This document shows positions 11,859 to 24,584 of a stretch of 64,000 bases of DNA, one piece after another. Every line of letters begins with the position of its first letter. Positions within the stretch are counted from its first letter, which is position 1. Source of the stretch: Bagarius yarrelli. Taxonomy: Eukaryota; Chordata; Actinopteri; Siluriformes; Sisoridae. Below the pieces are notes generated by a model. It was given only the letters and a program-made list of their open reading frames with translations, was not told where the DNA came from and searched no databases. The stretch spans positions 2,076,001 through 2,140,000 of the forward strand of contig VCAZ01000050.1 of assembly GCA_005784505.1 (NCBI GenBank). Direction: 5' to 3'. The position numbers were made by a program, and so were the translations under genes.

Positions 11859-11924
11859 TGTATCTTAATGTATCTTTATTTTATACTTTTTTAAATTTAA
11901 TTTCAATTCAATTTAATTTATTTT

Positions 11925-12135
11925 TATTTGTTTAGCGCTTTTAACAGTGGACATTGTCTCAAAGCAGCTTTACACAAATGATGCAGTATAAAATGAAAGA
12001 TTATGTGTAATCTTTATATGTGTAATTTTTTCCCTAATAAGTCAAACCGGTGGCGACTGTGGCAACTCCCTAAGATGAAATAAGGAAGAAACCCTGAGAG
12101 GAACCAGACTCAAGATGGAACCCATCCTCATTTGT
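11925..12135 (+). repeat. Dispersed repeat sharing AAGCAGCTTTACACAAATG
   Basis: It contains TTTAGCGCTTTTAACAGTGG, TCAAAGCAGCTTTACACAAA and AAACCCTGAGAGGAACCAGA, a well-spread teleost repeat. It shares the GCAGCTTTAC and GAACCAG cores with the block at 1800. Confidence 0.6.
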
Positions 12136-12139
12136 GTGA

Positions 12140-14030
12140 CACCGAATGTCTGTTTATTACAGCTAAACGATGTTGAGGTGTGCAGTGAAGGTAATCAACT
12201 GTAGTCTTGGGTCAGTGGAGCAGATTGAGTCCCAATCCATCCTTAAAGCTCCTGTGTGGCTCCGTAATTTCATGAATTCCCAGGCCGTAGACGAGAAACA
12301 TCCCCAGAAGAGTGGCCACCAATCAAGAGAACACCATCCAGAGGCATGATCAGGCAAATTTCAAGAAAAGGGGCAGGAACACCGGTCACTCATTTCCTTT
12401 TTCTTGAAGCAGCAGGCTATTTTTTTAATTCTGCACTTATCAGACTAGAAATGTTTCTTAAGTAAGCCCCTTAACAAGTGCAGTTTATCGGCCTGGCCTT
12501 GAGGACGGAGGGAGGATGTGTTTCACACAGCCCTGTCTGAGGCCATATATGGTGTGCGGGCTGCGTCTGAGTTTCTCATCAGCTCTGCATCTGGATATCA
12601 TCATATTAGCGTTCCGCGTCGTTAGACTCACACCCTGCCTATGCAAAGCCGCTGCCGGTGTGTATTAAGAAGGATGATGTGTATTAGATCATAAAGGGGC
12701 ATTTAAAAGCCTTGGGTATGGTGCTCATTATTGACGGCTGCAGGATGATAGCGGAAGGTCATGTTGCACAATACATGATCCCAGAACTGACTGACTGGAA
12801 TAAGCTAGTGAGTGAAAGCAACAAATACTGGGAATAAAGTCTAGAGCTTAGTGAGCCTCCGATCAGTGGTGTAGCACAAGTCTTCTATTTGCTATGCAAT
12901 CAAGGTAACGACGTAAAATAGACCGGTGGATCTTAGGGATATTAAGATACCCTATATATGGACCATCATATCCATTTGTGGTTTATTTCCAAAAAGTTGT
13001 AGCATTACATTATTCCTTTACTGGAATTAGGAGACCCAAACCCCCTGAGTTTCATTAAGACATTGTGTGTTATGATTGGAGTTTGCACAAACAACACTAG
13101 GGATGAACTGGAACCCCAACTTACCTGACAGTGCCTGATCTCCTTAATACAATTGTAGCTAAATAAACACATATCTCACATATCTTACATCACACATATC
13201 TCACAATCAAGCTCCAATTTGTGAAAGAAGACTTGCTAGAAGAGTGAGGCTCAATCAAATGGCCAAAAGGGGAGCAAAACTCGAATAAGCGGTTTTAAAA
13301 TCATAGATGTTTTTGATGGGCAGGTGTCCATTAATTTTTGGCAATATAGCATAGCTTGAGAGATTGATGTGTACACCTACACAGCCACCGGAAGCCTGTC
13401 GTGTGTCATGATGCAGAAAGGCGTTCTTGTGATAAGCTGCTGACCTCAGTGGATGCAGGCCATCTGGATAGATTGCTGGCACTGAGCATCTGCAGAAGCT
13501 CTTATGTGTAAGGGAGAGTGAGAGAGGGAGTGAGAGTTTGAGATTGAGCGTGCGGCGCATGGGAGTCAGGAACAGAGGCTGACACATGGATCACTGTAAT
13601 TACTGGGCAGTCCAGGGCCGGTTATTAGTTTAGGGAATGTCAGGGGCGTATATCAAACCCAATTTGCTGCGTAGCTTGAGAGGTCACTCATCTTTCTGTG
13701 TTTCTTTCCTTCTTTTAGAGCAGCAGGGCGGGGCAGCTTTTACTACATACCCACCATGACCAGGCTAGGCTGTGCTCTAGTGTGCTATACGCTATATGCT
13801 TTTTAATTTGAACCAAAGGTGTTGTTTGTAATATCAACGATTGAACTGGGAAACTGGGAAAATCCCACCAAGTCAGGAGAATAAGCTCATGTGGGTCAGT
13901 TACTTAAGTAGAAATGGAATTGTTTTATTTAATCCTATTTTCTTTTGTATTCTACTATTTAAAAAAATTGCATTGAGCTTTTTTCGCTATCGCAGTACTT
14001 AACTTAAAAGCTGCTTCAAATTTATAGCAT
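12140..14030. other. Intronic DNA, no supported gene
   Basis: Mixed-composition intron with a somewhat GC-richer patch at 12460-12760. No paired splice sites around coding-like text were found on either strand. Not recognised as a known repeat. Confidence 0.5.
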
Positions 14031-14035
14031 ATTTA

Positions 14036-14175
14036 TGTAGGAAGTGGTGGCTCGGTGGTTAAGGTGTTGTACTGATACCAAAAAGACGGGGGTTCGAATC
14101 CCAGTGCCACCCACTGTTGAGCCCCTGAGCACAGCCCTTAACTTATTTATTTTATAGATTATATAGTCTGTAGAA
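14036..14175 (+). repeat. tRNA-derived SINE, copy 5
   Basis: The head GAAGTGGTGGCTCGGTGGTT leads to a B box (GGGGTTCGAATCCCAG), CCACCCACTGTTGAGCCCCT and CCCTTAAC. The tail is missing. Confidence 0.85.
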
Positions 14176-14267
14176 ATTCACATATTCATTATATTAATTT
14201 TACACTTAAACCCCAACAAGCAAAGCAAAGTTGATTGTGATAAGAAAAACTTTGTGACAATATACAG

Positions 14268-14432
14268 GAGAAGAAGTGATAGCACAGTGGTTAAGGTGTT
14301 GGACTATTCATTGGAATGGGGGTTCAATTCCCAGCACCAGCAAGATGCCCCTGTTGGGCCTTTAACCTTGATTGCTCAGTTTTATAAAAAGTATGAATGT
14401 AAGTCTGTCAAATGCTGTAAATGAAAACATAT
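14268..14432 (+). repeat. tRNA-derived SINE, copy 6
   Basis: GATAGCACAGTGGTTAAGGT begins the head. The B box is GGGGTTCAATTCCCAGC, and the tail ends GTCAAATGCTGTAAATGAAA. It lies head-to-tail with copy 5, about 90 bases downstream. Confidence 0.85.
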
Positions 14433-14439
14433 TAAATAT

Positions 14440-15375
14440 AAAATGAAACCCAGCTTCTGGCTGACAATGATGCAGTTTTAAATTATATCTTTCTGTACAA
14501 TAGGATCAATAAGCCATTTTTTTTAACCAAAAAAATTCATTCTCATTTTAACATAATTATCGCCTGTGTGTTTTTTTTTTTAAATCAGGAAATCAACAAC
14601 ACTTTCTGACTAATCAGATGAAAGAATTTGAGCGGTTTGAGGGACTAATTTAGATTCCCTCTCAATACCAATAAGATGATCCCTGTACAGTCTGTGTTTT
14701 TCCTCGTGATAATCCTGCTGAACAGTTGTCTGCTTCCTCCTGACCTCTTTGTTTTAACATGTTTCTTCGAACCCTCTGACAGCTTTATGCTAATTCTGAG
14801 TCCTAGTCGTGCCAGCTGTCAGGTGGCCTTAAAAATGGCAGTGGTTGGCAGCTGCTGTCTCTCTGGAGGCTGATCGAATGTGTGATGGTTGTTAAAGAGT
14901 CTGAAAAGGTGTGACTTGGGGTCCGGCAATAGCCCTTGTCCTGGTTTGCATACCTGAATCAAAGGAATGTAGCAGATGGTAGATTTGGCATGAGCGCTGA
15001 GGAAGGACCAGTCTTCATTTAAATTACGCTCCACTGCTCTTGCTATGAGGTCGAGCCCACCTGGCTGCTCAGTGCACCGAAGATGCAGAAGCTTTATTAT
15101 GTTCTCTTTGTCCCAACACTGAGGGACCTGTCATCAGTGATGTTTGATGGGATTCTAGAATATCAAGACCACCTCGGCATTAAAAATCTGAGGGAAAAAA
15201 AAACCCTGACTCGTCTATAACAATGTTTTTATATAGCTTCCTATAATTTTATGCTACATTTCAAAGGTTTATTTTAATAGCATAACAACTTTTTAGAGAA
15301 AGTTGAAAGTTTCTTATTTCTTTTACATACTTAAAGACAAGATTATGGAAACTTTACTGCAGTATGGAATAACCT
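14440..15375. other. Intronic DNA, no supported gene
   Basis: Nothing recognised. Short open frames at 14676-14873 and 14819-15034 lie on opposite strands and lack splice support. Confidence 0.5.
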
Positions 15376-15379
15376 GCTG

Positions 15380-15535
15380 GTTCGTCTGGTCAGAGGAGAA
15401 CTGACCCCACCCCCACCCCCCCACCGAAGCTGGTTTCTCCCAAGGTTTTTTCCTCCATTTTATCATCGATGGAGTTTTGGTTCTTTTCAGCTGTCGCCTC
15501 TGGCTTGCTTAGTTGGGGACTCCTAATTAACAGAT
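15380..15535 (-). repeat. Dispersed repeat, inverted relative of 1800 block
   Basis: GGTCAGAGGAGAACTGACCC, AGCTGGTTTCTCCCAAGG and GGAGTTTTGGTTCTTTTC are the inverted counterparts of the core seen at 1880-1970. Confidence 0.65.
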
Positions 15536-15544
15536 ATTAATTAA

Positions 15545-15715
15545 AGTAGAAAGTGGTTAAGTGGCTTAGTGGTTAAAGTGTCGGACTGCTACCAAAAAGA
15601 CAGGGCCACCGATCACCACTGTGGGCGCCTGAGGAGTACTCTTAAACCCCAGATTGCTCAGTTGTATAAATAGGAGATAAAAGGGTGTCTGCCAAATGCT
15701 GTAAATGAAACAGAA
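15545..15715 (+). repeat. tRNA-derived SINE, copy 7
   Basis: The head AAGTGGCTTAGTGGTTAAAG has lost its B box. The tail GGTGTCTGCCAAATGCTGTA followed by AATGAAA is well kept. Confidence 0.8.
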
Positions 15716-15719
15716 CTGA

Positions 15720-17820
15720 ATGTTTTAGTGAGTGTATCACTGTTTTGTCTTATTTGATTTGATTGTAAAGCTGCTTTGACACAATCTCTATTGTTAAAAA
15801 TGGCAATAGAAATAAAGTGCACTAGTTCACTAGCACAGGGGAACCCAAACATTTTCCTAAGACGGGCCAAAAAAATCGTACTTCATTCAGAGCCGGGGGC
15901 CGAAGGGAAATGTACATTGAGAAAGCTGCCTAATGATTTGTGCCATAATGCCGATGCTTATACCAGCCTGTGAATTGACTTCAGTGTATAAAAACTCATC
16001 TTGCCAAACCTTTTTAAAATACCGCTGATCTGTGTTGCACCACCGTGATAATTTAGCATGTTGATTTGATGTCAAGCATCGTAAAGCATGCAGCGCTGCA
16101 CCTTGAACGTTAACGTAAATTAGAAATGACGATCTGTGTCAAAGGCATCACCCCCCTCTTTCTTCCTCTCTTCTCAGATGTTTTGGCGGACCACTCCAAA
16201 GGTTACCATAGGCCAACTTTGGCTTGCAGGCCTAGTTTATGCAGTTCTGCCCAAGACGATGTAACATAAGCAGGGTTTGTAATTTAACACTAAGAAATAA
16301 TTTAATTCATTATTAACTAATTATAATAGCCGAATAAGTGGTAAAAAAACATTTATTTGCTTAATCTGTGCAATATTGTACTTACTAACTAAAGCCGGGC
16401 TTAAACTGTTCGATTTTAGCCGTAGTTTGCTCTTAAAATCAAAAAGATTTCTATGATTCTATGCTAAAATCTGTGGTCTTTAGACGCTAGTTTGACACGA
16501 TCACAGCAAGATTTACAGCCTTTGCGATCAATTTTTCCTCAGTGTCGGATGATTTTAGACACTTAAGTACAGTGTGACTTATATAGTGCTATAAACTTAC
16601 CTACGACAACCAAAACAAGAATCAATATAAGCAAAATTACTTTTACAGATTTTTAAAAGTTGTTTTTGTTTGCTGCTAGCTATCATTTAGCGAGAGAACA
16701 CAGGTTACGGAATGTGTCACGACTCGATGACATATTTTTTTATGCGTTATGACAATCTGAAATTACGACAACTGAGATCCCACAGTCCAACATGGAGATC
16801 CTGTCCGTACAATCTGACAACAATTGCAAAACAATTGCACACAATGTAAGCCAGGCTGTGAACGTTTTTGGGGATAAATGCAGCATTTGGTTATTATACT
16901 GCCACAAAGCTAATTGGCCCTCAGTCTTGTGAAAATTTGGGCCACATATGCAGTAATTAACTAAATGGTAGGAGGCGCATGTGGACATTTTTTATACCAT
17001 TTATATTCATAGGTCCTGTTTTGTTTTGCTTTTTATTAACAAAAATCCTCAATTTTTTTGTTACTTGGTATAAAACACGAAAACATTGCTTCACCAAAAC
17101 ACACACCATGAACACACCCCTATAAATAAATCTTTGACATAAACAGGTACATAGATTTATCCTTTTTATTTTTTTTTTAAGTGGTCCTCACAGAGGCTGG
17201 ATTGTGATGGAACACTGTGCCATTGATTGCGAATGGTTATAGCAGCCTGGAGAAATGATCTTCACAGCAGAGCTCAAGTCTGTGGGCTGCTTATTTACTG
17301 ACAGGAACAGAGTGTGTACAGTTCGCCTTAAAGTATTCCCGCTATGCCGAGTTCTGCTCCCGAGCGATAAGCTGTGAGGAGTAGAGGAGATGTTTACTAC
17401 AAGTCCATCCTTGTTGTGAGCTTAGCATGCAGACACCGATTGGCTGCAGACTGCAACACCGATTAGAAAGCAGACGCATGAACATATAAAGCCGACATAC
17501 AAAAATCCTTGTTGAATGTGTGATTGAATAATGAGACGGTTCTCAAATGGGTACACATTCGCTCATTTTTTGCATATTTCTCCAGTTTTCTTTAGATTTC
17601 ATTGTCAGGGTTAATTCACCACACCAAACCTTTTAAATATGAAATAGAAATAAATAGAAAAATATATAGATCTTATTTTTAAGCTTTTTTTTAGTATAAA
17701 TACAATGTTATATATCTTAGGAATAATAATAAAATTATAAGAATAACGTAATTATCAATATTTTTCTCCAGTTTCTTTAGATTTTATTGTGAGGGTTAAT
17801 ACACCACACCAAAACACTCA
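15720..17820. other. Intronic DNA, no supported gene
   Basis: AT-rich intron. CTCCAGTTT(C)TTTAGATTT is repeated near 17580 and 17768, each followed by GGGTTAAT.CACCACACCAAA, showing a roughly 190-base local tandem duplication (17575-17650 and 17765-17835). Otherwise nothing is recognised. Confidence 0.5.
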
Positions 17821-17954
17821 AATATGAAATGGAAAATATATATATATACTGTGGATCTTCTATTTTCAAGATTTTGTATTAAAAATGTTATTTCAAATTT
17901 TATTTGTCACATACATGATTATACACAGTACAATGTATAAAAAATTAATATATA

Positions 17955-17978
17955 TCTATATATATATATATATATATA

Positions 17979-18020
<42 letters not shown>
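17955..18020. repeat. (AT)n microsatellite
   Basis: A run of TA units interrupted twice by TC. Confidence 0.95.
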
Positions 18021-18025
<5 letters not shown>

Positions 18026-18029
18026 CATG

Positions 18030-20620
18030 GATTTGCGGATGTGCAGGAAAAATTCAATTATAAGTGGAAATTCAGTTATCGTTATTTTACATTTATACAT
18101 TTTTTAAAAAAAAAAATTCTTAAATTAAAACTTAATTTTCTTGTTTAATAAAGATCAATACAAATTTCACCTGTCTGCTGTCACCGCCTCAATTATTTCA
18201 CCTGTTAATTCGTTGACCTTGATTGACGTCAAGCGTTGCAAAAAACGGCCAAATTATTTACATATAACAACTAACCTGCCTGGTGAGGGTTTTCCTTCCA
18301 ATCAAGCAAAGTCAACTGCAAGCCAAAATCAACTTGAGAAATCGGATGCGGCTCCTGCTTGGAATAAAAACCCGCACTGCCCCTCACTGGATAAGATCAG
18401 ACACCTCTGAGTTATGACTATAAACGAGACATTATATCAAGTGGGTTTGTTTTATTTTGTAGTGGCGTTTCATTGCACTTTTGACTAGAGTCGTGCAGTC
18501 GGTACTGATGAGACACCGTATTTGAACGTGAAGTGGAAATGATGCATATCATCGTTAAATATTATGGTTTTGGTTCACTTTCCCTATCAAGCTTTGATTT
18601 ATTGCTCTAATAAATATTTTGTAAATTGAAGTTTACATCTTTTCTTATGTCTGGGTGGATTCACAGGGGAAGAATTTCATTGTATGATGCAGACGTTTCC
18701 TGTACACATGACCTATAACACTTTAGAATCTCGAATTTATCCGACTGACTGAATAAAAATGTCAGTGGACATCTGTGATGGAGTTCCAAAAGATAGTTCA
18801 TGATATTGAACAACATCCTGTTGACCATATTTTCAACATGGTGTACTTACACATATAATACGTTTTTTTGCCGAACCAAAATGATGATATATTGAGTCAA
18901 GGAGCCGTTTAATTGATCAGGCTGATGCTAATCTTATGGAATCAGATGGATTGTGTACAGTAGACAGAATAGAGTGTAAAGTGACTTGATCATATTATCT
19001 CTTTAGTTTGTAAAAGTATTGTATTATATTACTGATTTATATGTATATCCATTATGTTGCCGAAAAGTTAGAGTAGCTTGCTAGCTATAAATTAGGATGA
19101 CAAATTGTGTTGTATTGTTAGTCATTACTTTTTAATATCCTTCCTGATGAGTTGACTTTCTTGTTCAGAAACTACTGAAGGTACTAGGCATAAAGTATCT
19201 CTTGTTGGAGAACCTGCTTTCCAAAAGACCACAATGTACAAACCTGAGGAACTCTGAAACTGTGTGTCGACCAAACCTGCCTTAATCTATTTATGAATCT
19301 TTTCCTCTTTGTAAACCAAAATGTAATATTATAAAAAACATGAAATATTTTAATGACGTCTGTAATACATTCCATGCTGTACTGAACAATTGTATATAAC
19401 ATGTATGTGCAATTTAGTTAATGTGTGCATTTCCCTCACCTACAGGGCCAAAAATAGATGTGTGTGTGCAGTAAAATGGATTTAGGTGTGTGTGCAGGAA
19501 TAAAAAATATATTTTGTTTAAATTCATAGTTATAAAATCAGTGTTGTGGTTGTTAAATGTTAAAAGGTTGTGATTGAATGAAATAATGTTAAAGCCTGTT
19601 TTATAGTAAGAATGTTGCTCTATTGCGGTTCTACAGGTTCACCCTTTCACAACATTTTACACTCAATTGTTCATTAGTGATTGTTTATGATTCAGTGTCT
19701 AAATTCATTCATGTTTATTTTGGATCATTAGAATCAGTACAGTCTAAATTCACTAATGTTGTTTCCTGATTATCAGCAATTATTTTAATATCGTTTATAG
19801 TCTAATTTCATGTTGGGATTTAATGTTAATCCAGGAATCGTCAGTATCAGGAAATTGTTCCAGAAAAAAAAGGGAAATAATTGGGGCAGGTTTGGTCGAC
19901 ACACACTGATGACATCAGATGGTTATGATTGGTTGATCGAAATGTTGATTCAGGATTGAAAGATTTTACATCCTACTCAGTTCCGTTAACAGATAAAATA
20001 TTCTGCCGAACAAATGCATTAAAGTGTTCGGCTGCGTCTACAGTATTTTTCTTCGTTCCGCAGGTGTCCATATTTCATGCCAGATCTCTCAGATCAATGG
20101 TGCAGCTGCTGTCTGAGCTCTCAGGTTGCTCTTCCTGTCTAAGCTTAGTTTTCTCTTGCTGTCAGATTTATTTAACTCTGGTGTGCTCCAAAGTATGTTC
20201 TAGCCCTGGGCATCATCAACACACACTCTGCTTCTCAGACTCATTTTCTGCTTGTTATGTGAACACTAGTTAGAGAACATTGCTCCACATTCCTTTGCCT
20301 CTACAGCCTAAAGCAGTGTCGTTAAATCCGAATAAGCAGTGATGACAGGAAATCGCATGTACAGGGGTTACAATCCTGCACCAATTCACGCTCTACAGCT
20401 TGATGTAATGAGACGGAGGGGTAAAAAAGCGGAGAATATTAGCAGAAATGAGTATCAGACCATAAAGAAAAATAATTTTAAAAAGTGTGTGTGTGAAGCC
20501 TGATAGGAAATAACTAGACATTTCTTTTAACATTGTATTTTTGTTGGTTTAACAAGTCACGTATGGACAAATTATCTAAGTGTAGTTTTATTTTGAAAAA
20601 GAATTGATAGGAGAAAAAAC
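18030..20620. other. Intronic DNA, no supported gene
   Basis: AT-rich, with no exon, SINE or transposon recognised. Small open frames on either strand have no recognisable content. Confidence 0.5.
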
Positions 20621-20632
20621 ATTTTTTATCTA

Positions 20633-22137
20633 CACTGCTCAAAAAATAAAGGGAACACAATGTAACTCCAAGTCAATCACACGTCTGTGAAATCAAACTG
20701 CCCACTTAGGAAGCAGCACTGATCGACAATCAATTTCACATGCTGTTGTGCAAATGGAATAGACAACAGGTGGAAATTATAGGCAATTAGCAAGACACCC
20801 CCAATAAAGGAGTGGTTCTGCAGGTGGTGACCACAGACCACTTCTCAGTTCCTCTGCTTTCTGGCTGATGTTTTGGTCACTTTTGAATGCTGGCGGTGCT
20901 TCCACTCTAGTGGTAGCATGAGACGGAGTCTAGCTGTGGCAAGAAGGTTTGCTGTGTCTGTCAGCGTAGTGTCCAGAGCATGGAGGCGCTACCAGGAGAC
21001 AGGCCAGTACATCAGGAGACGTGGAGGAGGCCGTAGGTGGGCAACAACCCAGCAGCAGGACCGCTACCTCCGCCTTTGTGGAACGGGAGGAGCACTGCCA
21101 GAGCCCTGCAAAATGACCTCCAGCAGGCCACAAATGTGCATGTGTCTGCTCAAACGGTCAGAAACAGACTCCATGAGGGTGGTATGAGGGCCCGACGTCC
21201 ACAGGTGGGGTTGTGCTTACAGCCCAACACTGTGCAGGACGTTTGGCATTTGCCAGAGAACACCAAGAGTGCTCTTGTGTGTGCTCTTCACAGATGAAAG
21301 CAGGTTCACACTGAGCAAATGTGACAGACGTGACAGAGTCTGGAGAAGCTGTGGAGAACGTTCTGCTGCCTGCAACATCCTCCAGCATGACCGGTTTGGC
21401 AGTGAGTCAGTAATGGTGTGGGGTGGCATTTCTTTGGAGGGCCGCACAGCCCTCCATGTGGTCGCCAGAGGTAGCCTGACTGCCATTAGGTACCGAGATG
21501 AGATCCTCAGACCCCTTGTGAGACCATATGCCGGTGCAGTTGCCCCTCGGTTCCTCCTAATGCAAGACAATGCTAGACCTCATGTGGCTGGAGTGTGTCA
21601 GCAGTTCCTGCAAGACGAAGGCATTGATGCTATAGACTGGCCTGACCGTTCCCCAAACCTGAATTCAATTGAGCACATCTGGGACATCATGTCTCGCTCC
21701 ATCCACCAACGCCACGTTGCACCACAGACTGTCCAGGGGGAGTTGGCGGCGGATGCTTTAGTTAGTCCAGGTCTGGGAGGAGATCCCTCAGGAGACCATC
21801 CGCCACCTCATCAGGAGCATGCCCAGGCGTTGTAGGGAGGTCATACAGGCACGTGGAGGCCACACACACTACTGAGCCTCATTTTGACTCGTTTTAAGGA
21901 CATTACATCAAAGTTGGATCAGCCTGTAGTGTGTTTTTTTTTCCACTCTAATTTTGAGTGTGACTCCAAATCCAGACTTCCATGGGTTAATAAATTTGAT
22001 TTTCATTGATAATTTTTGTGTGATTTTGTTGTCAGCACATTCAACTATGTAAAGAACAAAGTATTTAATAAGAATATTTCATTCATTCAGATCTAGGATG
22101 TGTTATTTTACTGTTCCCTTTATTTTTTTGAGCACTA
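20633..22137 (+). mobile_element. Complete-length Tc1-like DNA transposon
   Basis: Near-perfect inverted termini bound it: 5' CTGCTCAAAAAATAAAGGGA and, at the 3' end, CCCTTTATTTTTTTGAGC reading outward. TA dinucleotides at 20631-20632 and 22138-22139 fit the TA target duplication of the Tc1/mariner superfamily. The 1.5-kb length is typical. The internal gene is frameshifted, so the copy is probably not autonomous. Confidence 0.9.
20918..21875 (+). pseudogene. Tc1-family transposase, DD34E, frameshifted
   Basis: This is a transposase that would excise and reinsert the element at TA sites. From ATG at 20918 an N-terminal helix-turn-helix is visible (MRRSLAVARRFAVSVSV). The catalytic region lies in one frame from about 21269. 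The first Asp is in FTDESRF (codon 21293-21295), the second in LMQDNARPH (21566-21568) and the Glu in LNSIEH (21671-21673). Exactly 34 residues separate the last two, the DD34E spacing of Tc1 elements. The frame changes near 21090, again near 21265 and again near 21765. The natural end is probably TGA at 21873-21875, after HTHY. No intact protein is possible from this copy. Confidence 0.9.
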
Positions 22138-22144
22138 TATTTAG

Positions 22145-22940
22145 TTGGTATACAAAACTGAATAAAAAAATTGGATAAATTCATAAAACACAGTTTAAAA
22201 TATGAATATAACATTATATAAAAAATATAGAGAATCGATAAGCATTTACACCCCTTATTTAGGATACGGTGTATGTTGCAGTATCATTTATTGTAAAGTG
22301 CTGGCATTTAGATATGATTTCACAACACACAAGTTGATGTGTGATGAATGATGTGTGTATTATTCAGAAAAATATCTGTAGAAGGCAGAGAATTAAGAAG
22401 ACGTTTGTCCAATCAAAATGTTCGATCCAAATATTGTGATAGTTTTTTTTTACCTGCCTGTCAACTTTTATATGTTCATATCTCATATCTTATAGTGCAC
22501 CCTGTTCACACAGACAGGATACAACATCAGTGTGTTCACGTACTGAGAGGACAAAAAGTCTGGAATCAAAACAGAGCAAAAAAACCTGAATTCATCTCTG
22601 TGTTGTGTTTCCACTACAGTTGACTACAGGAGTCAAAGGGTCTGTAAGATGATGTCATGGTTACAGTATTGTACTGTTTAGTAGTGTTACTGATTATACT
22701 ATAAACTATTCCCAGTATCCCAGTAACCCAGGAATCGTGGCAACCGCATTTCTCTCTGAGGAAATTTACACAAAAATGTGATACTCACAAGCACATACAC
22801 ACAATGAATGAAATGAAACAGGTGGTGGCGACCAAACTCCGGAATGATAACAGCCTAAGATACAGCGAATATGTTGGAAAAGCATGTGTACTTCCTTACC
22901 TGACATATAACAACACTATTCATTCTGTGCAATTGTTTTA
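22145..22940. other. Intronic DNA, no supported gene
   Basis: AT-rich. An open frame at 22348-22623 has no recognisable domain or splice support. Confidence 0.5.
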
Positions 22941-23037
22941 ATAGCTATATGCAGATGAAATATGTGCACGGATGCTTGTTGCCCCTGTTATCAGTTCTGT
23001 CTTGGCGCTCATGCAAAATATCCTGTCTGTCTGTCTA

Positions 23038-23078
23038 TCCAGCCAGCCAGCCAGCCAGCCAGTCAGTCAGTCAGCCAC

Positions 23079-23149
<71 letters not shown>

Positions 23150-23152
23150 CAG
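23038..23152. repeat. (CCAG)n/(TCAG)n/(CTAT)n compound microsatellite
   Basis: Five CCAG units, three TCAG units and about 17 CTAT units follow each other, then CTGT units to about 23190. Open frames across it encode Ile-Tyr-Leu-Ser repeats and are artefacts. Confidence 0.95.
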
Positions 23153-23371
23153 TATCTATCCACTGTATAAATGTCTGTCTGTCTATCTGTCTGTTCATCC
23201 CACCCAACCCACTCCTCTATCCATCCATTCCTCTATCATGCAAAAAATCCAGTCTTCACACAGACAATCAAGCACTTTGTTCTGGTGAAAGCGCAAAACT
23301 AATACACACAAACATGTCCTTGCTCTTGATATACAATCACTGATGAATAAATTTGGTTTTAAAATATGTGA

Positions 23372-23436
23372 GGTTGAATTTGAACCCTGAACCTCAGATA
23401 AGCTTGGTGAAAGATCTACCACTGGACCATTACACC
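23372..23436 (-). repeat. tRNA-like pseudogene or SINE head (inverted)
   Basis: The reverse complement reads TAATGGTCCAGTGGTAGATC, a good A box, followed 30 bases later by GGTTCAAATTC, a B box. It differs from both SINE families in the window. The arms are not convincingly paired, so I do not call a functional tRNA. Confidence 0.5.
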
Positions 23437-24129
23437 ACTGTAGTCACATCACTGTTCACGATGTCCAAGTCTTCATCTAAAAACACAGTTTATAGACACG
23501 GTGGCATGATTACATCAATCAAACACCAGAGACACTTAGATAAACGTTTCACATGCTGGGAACGCTAAACTAACATATAAATAATAAACCATCAATGTTT
23601 AAGAATCACTTCCCTTAAATAGCAAAACTTTTCAGCGATTATCTACTCTTATCTACTCTGGCTGACCTCTGACCTACTTTTTGTTTTGAATTTAATGTTC
23701 CAAATCTTCTTTATCTTCAAAACGTAAATCTGTATTTTGATAAACTCTATTTTTGATAACTTTAACTTTAATTTTAACTTTAAGTTAAAGACTCTAAGAG
23801 TTCAGAACAAAAATTGTTGCTTGAAAACACTATAAATCAAAATCTACAAATCTGTTGTGTATAATGTCAAATGTTAAATATTTAAAACTATTTTAAATGC
23901 CACATAATATTCAGTTTTGGTAAATGACACCTAAATAAATAATTAAAATTTTCACATATTATCTTATTTCAAGCTGTCTATATCTCCTAGTCATATATTA
24001 TTTTATAGATGCTCATTAGGAATTAATAATAAAGTAAAACTAAGGATTGAAGTAAGTCAATATTAAAGTTGGTCACAAAATGGACATAATGCTTGGGCAC
24101 TCGGACACTCAGTGTTCAGTGTTGTCTCT

Positions 24130-24312
24130 CATTTGCATTTCTTTGACAGATGCCCTTATTCAGAGTGACGGCTCTTTTTTTTTTACATTTAACATTTAAA
24201 GGTTAAAGGCCTTGCTCAAAAGCCCAACAGCGACAGCTTGGCGGTTATGGGATTTGAACTTATGACCTTCAATTGAAGCACAAAGACATTATAACACCCG
24301 GCCAACAGTAAC
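24130..24312 (-). repeat. tRNA-derived SINE, copy 8 (inverted)
   Basis: The inverted tail CAGATGCCCTTATTCAGAGT is followed by GGTTAAAGGCCTTGCTCAAA and a worn head around CATTATAACACCCGGCC. Confidence 0.8.
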
Positions 24313-24584
24313 CTTTAAGAGTTTACTGGCAATTGTAAAATTTTAAACTGTAATTTGTAAAAAAAAAAAGAAAAAAAAGTAATAAATATATAATCCTAGT
24401 TTGCTGTGGATTTTCCTTCTAAACTGCGGTGCACATTTCTCTGGCCGATTGCTGTGGAAAGTGTTAAAATGTTTTTTTTTGCTAGAGGCAGCAATTTATG
24501 TTGCCAAGTGTGCAAGAAAATATAATGACTTAAACACAAAACGAGTGAATTTAAAAAGGTTTATGATTCTTCCTTAATGTAGAT

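Noticed and set aside
14036..14110. Functional tRNA gene
   Set aside because: A and B boxes are from a SINE head; arms do not pair properly and the SINE body follows.
22949..23343. Three overlapping open frames with Ile-Tyr-Leu-Ser repeats
   Set aside because: A CTAT tetranucleotide run is open in all frames; this is not coding.
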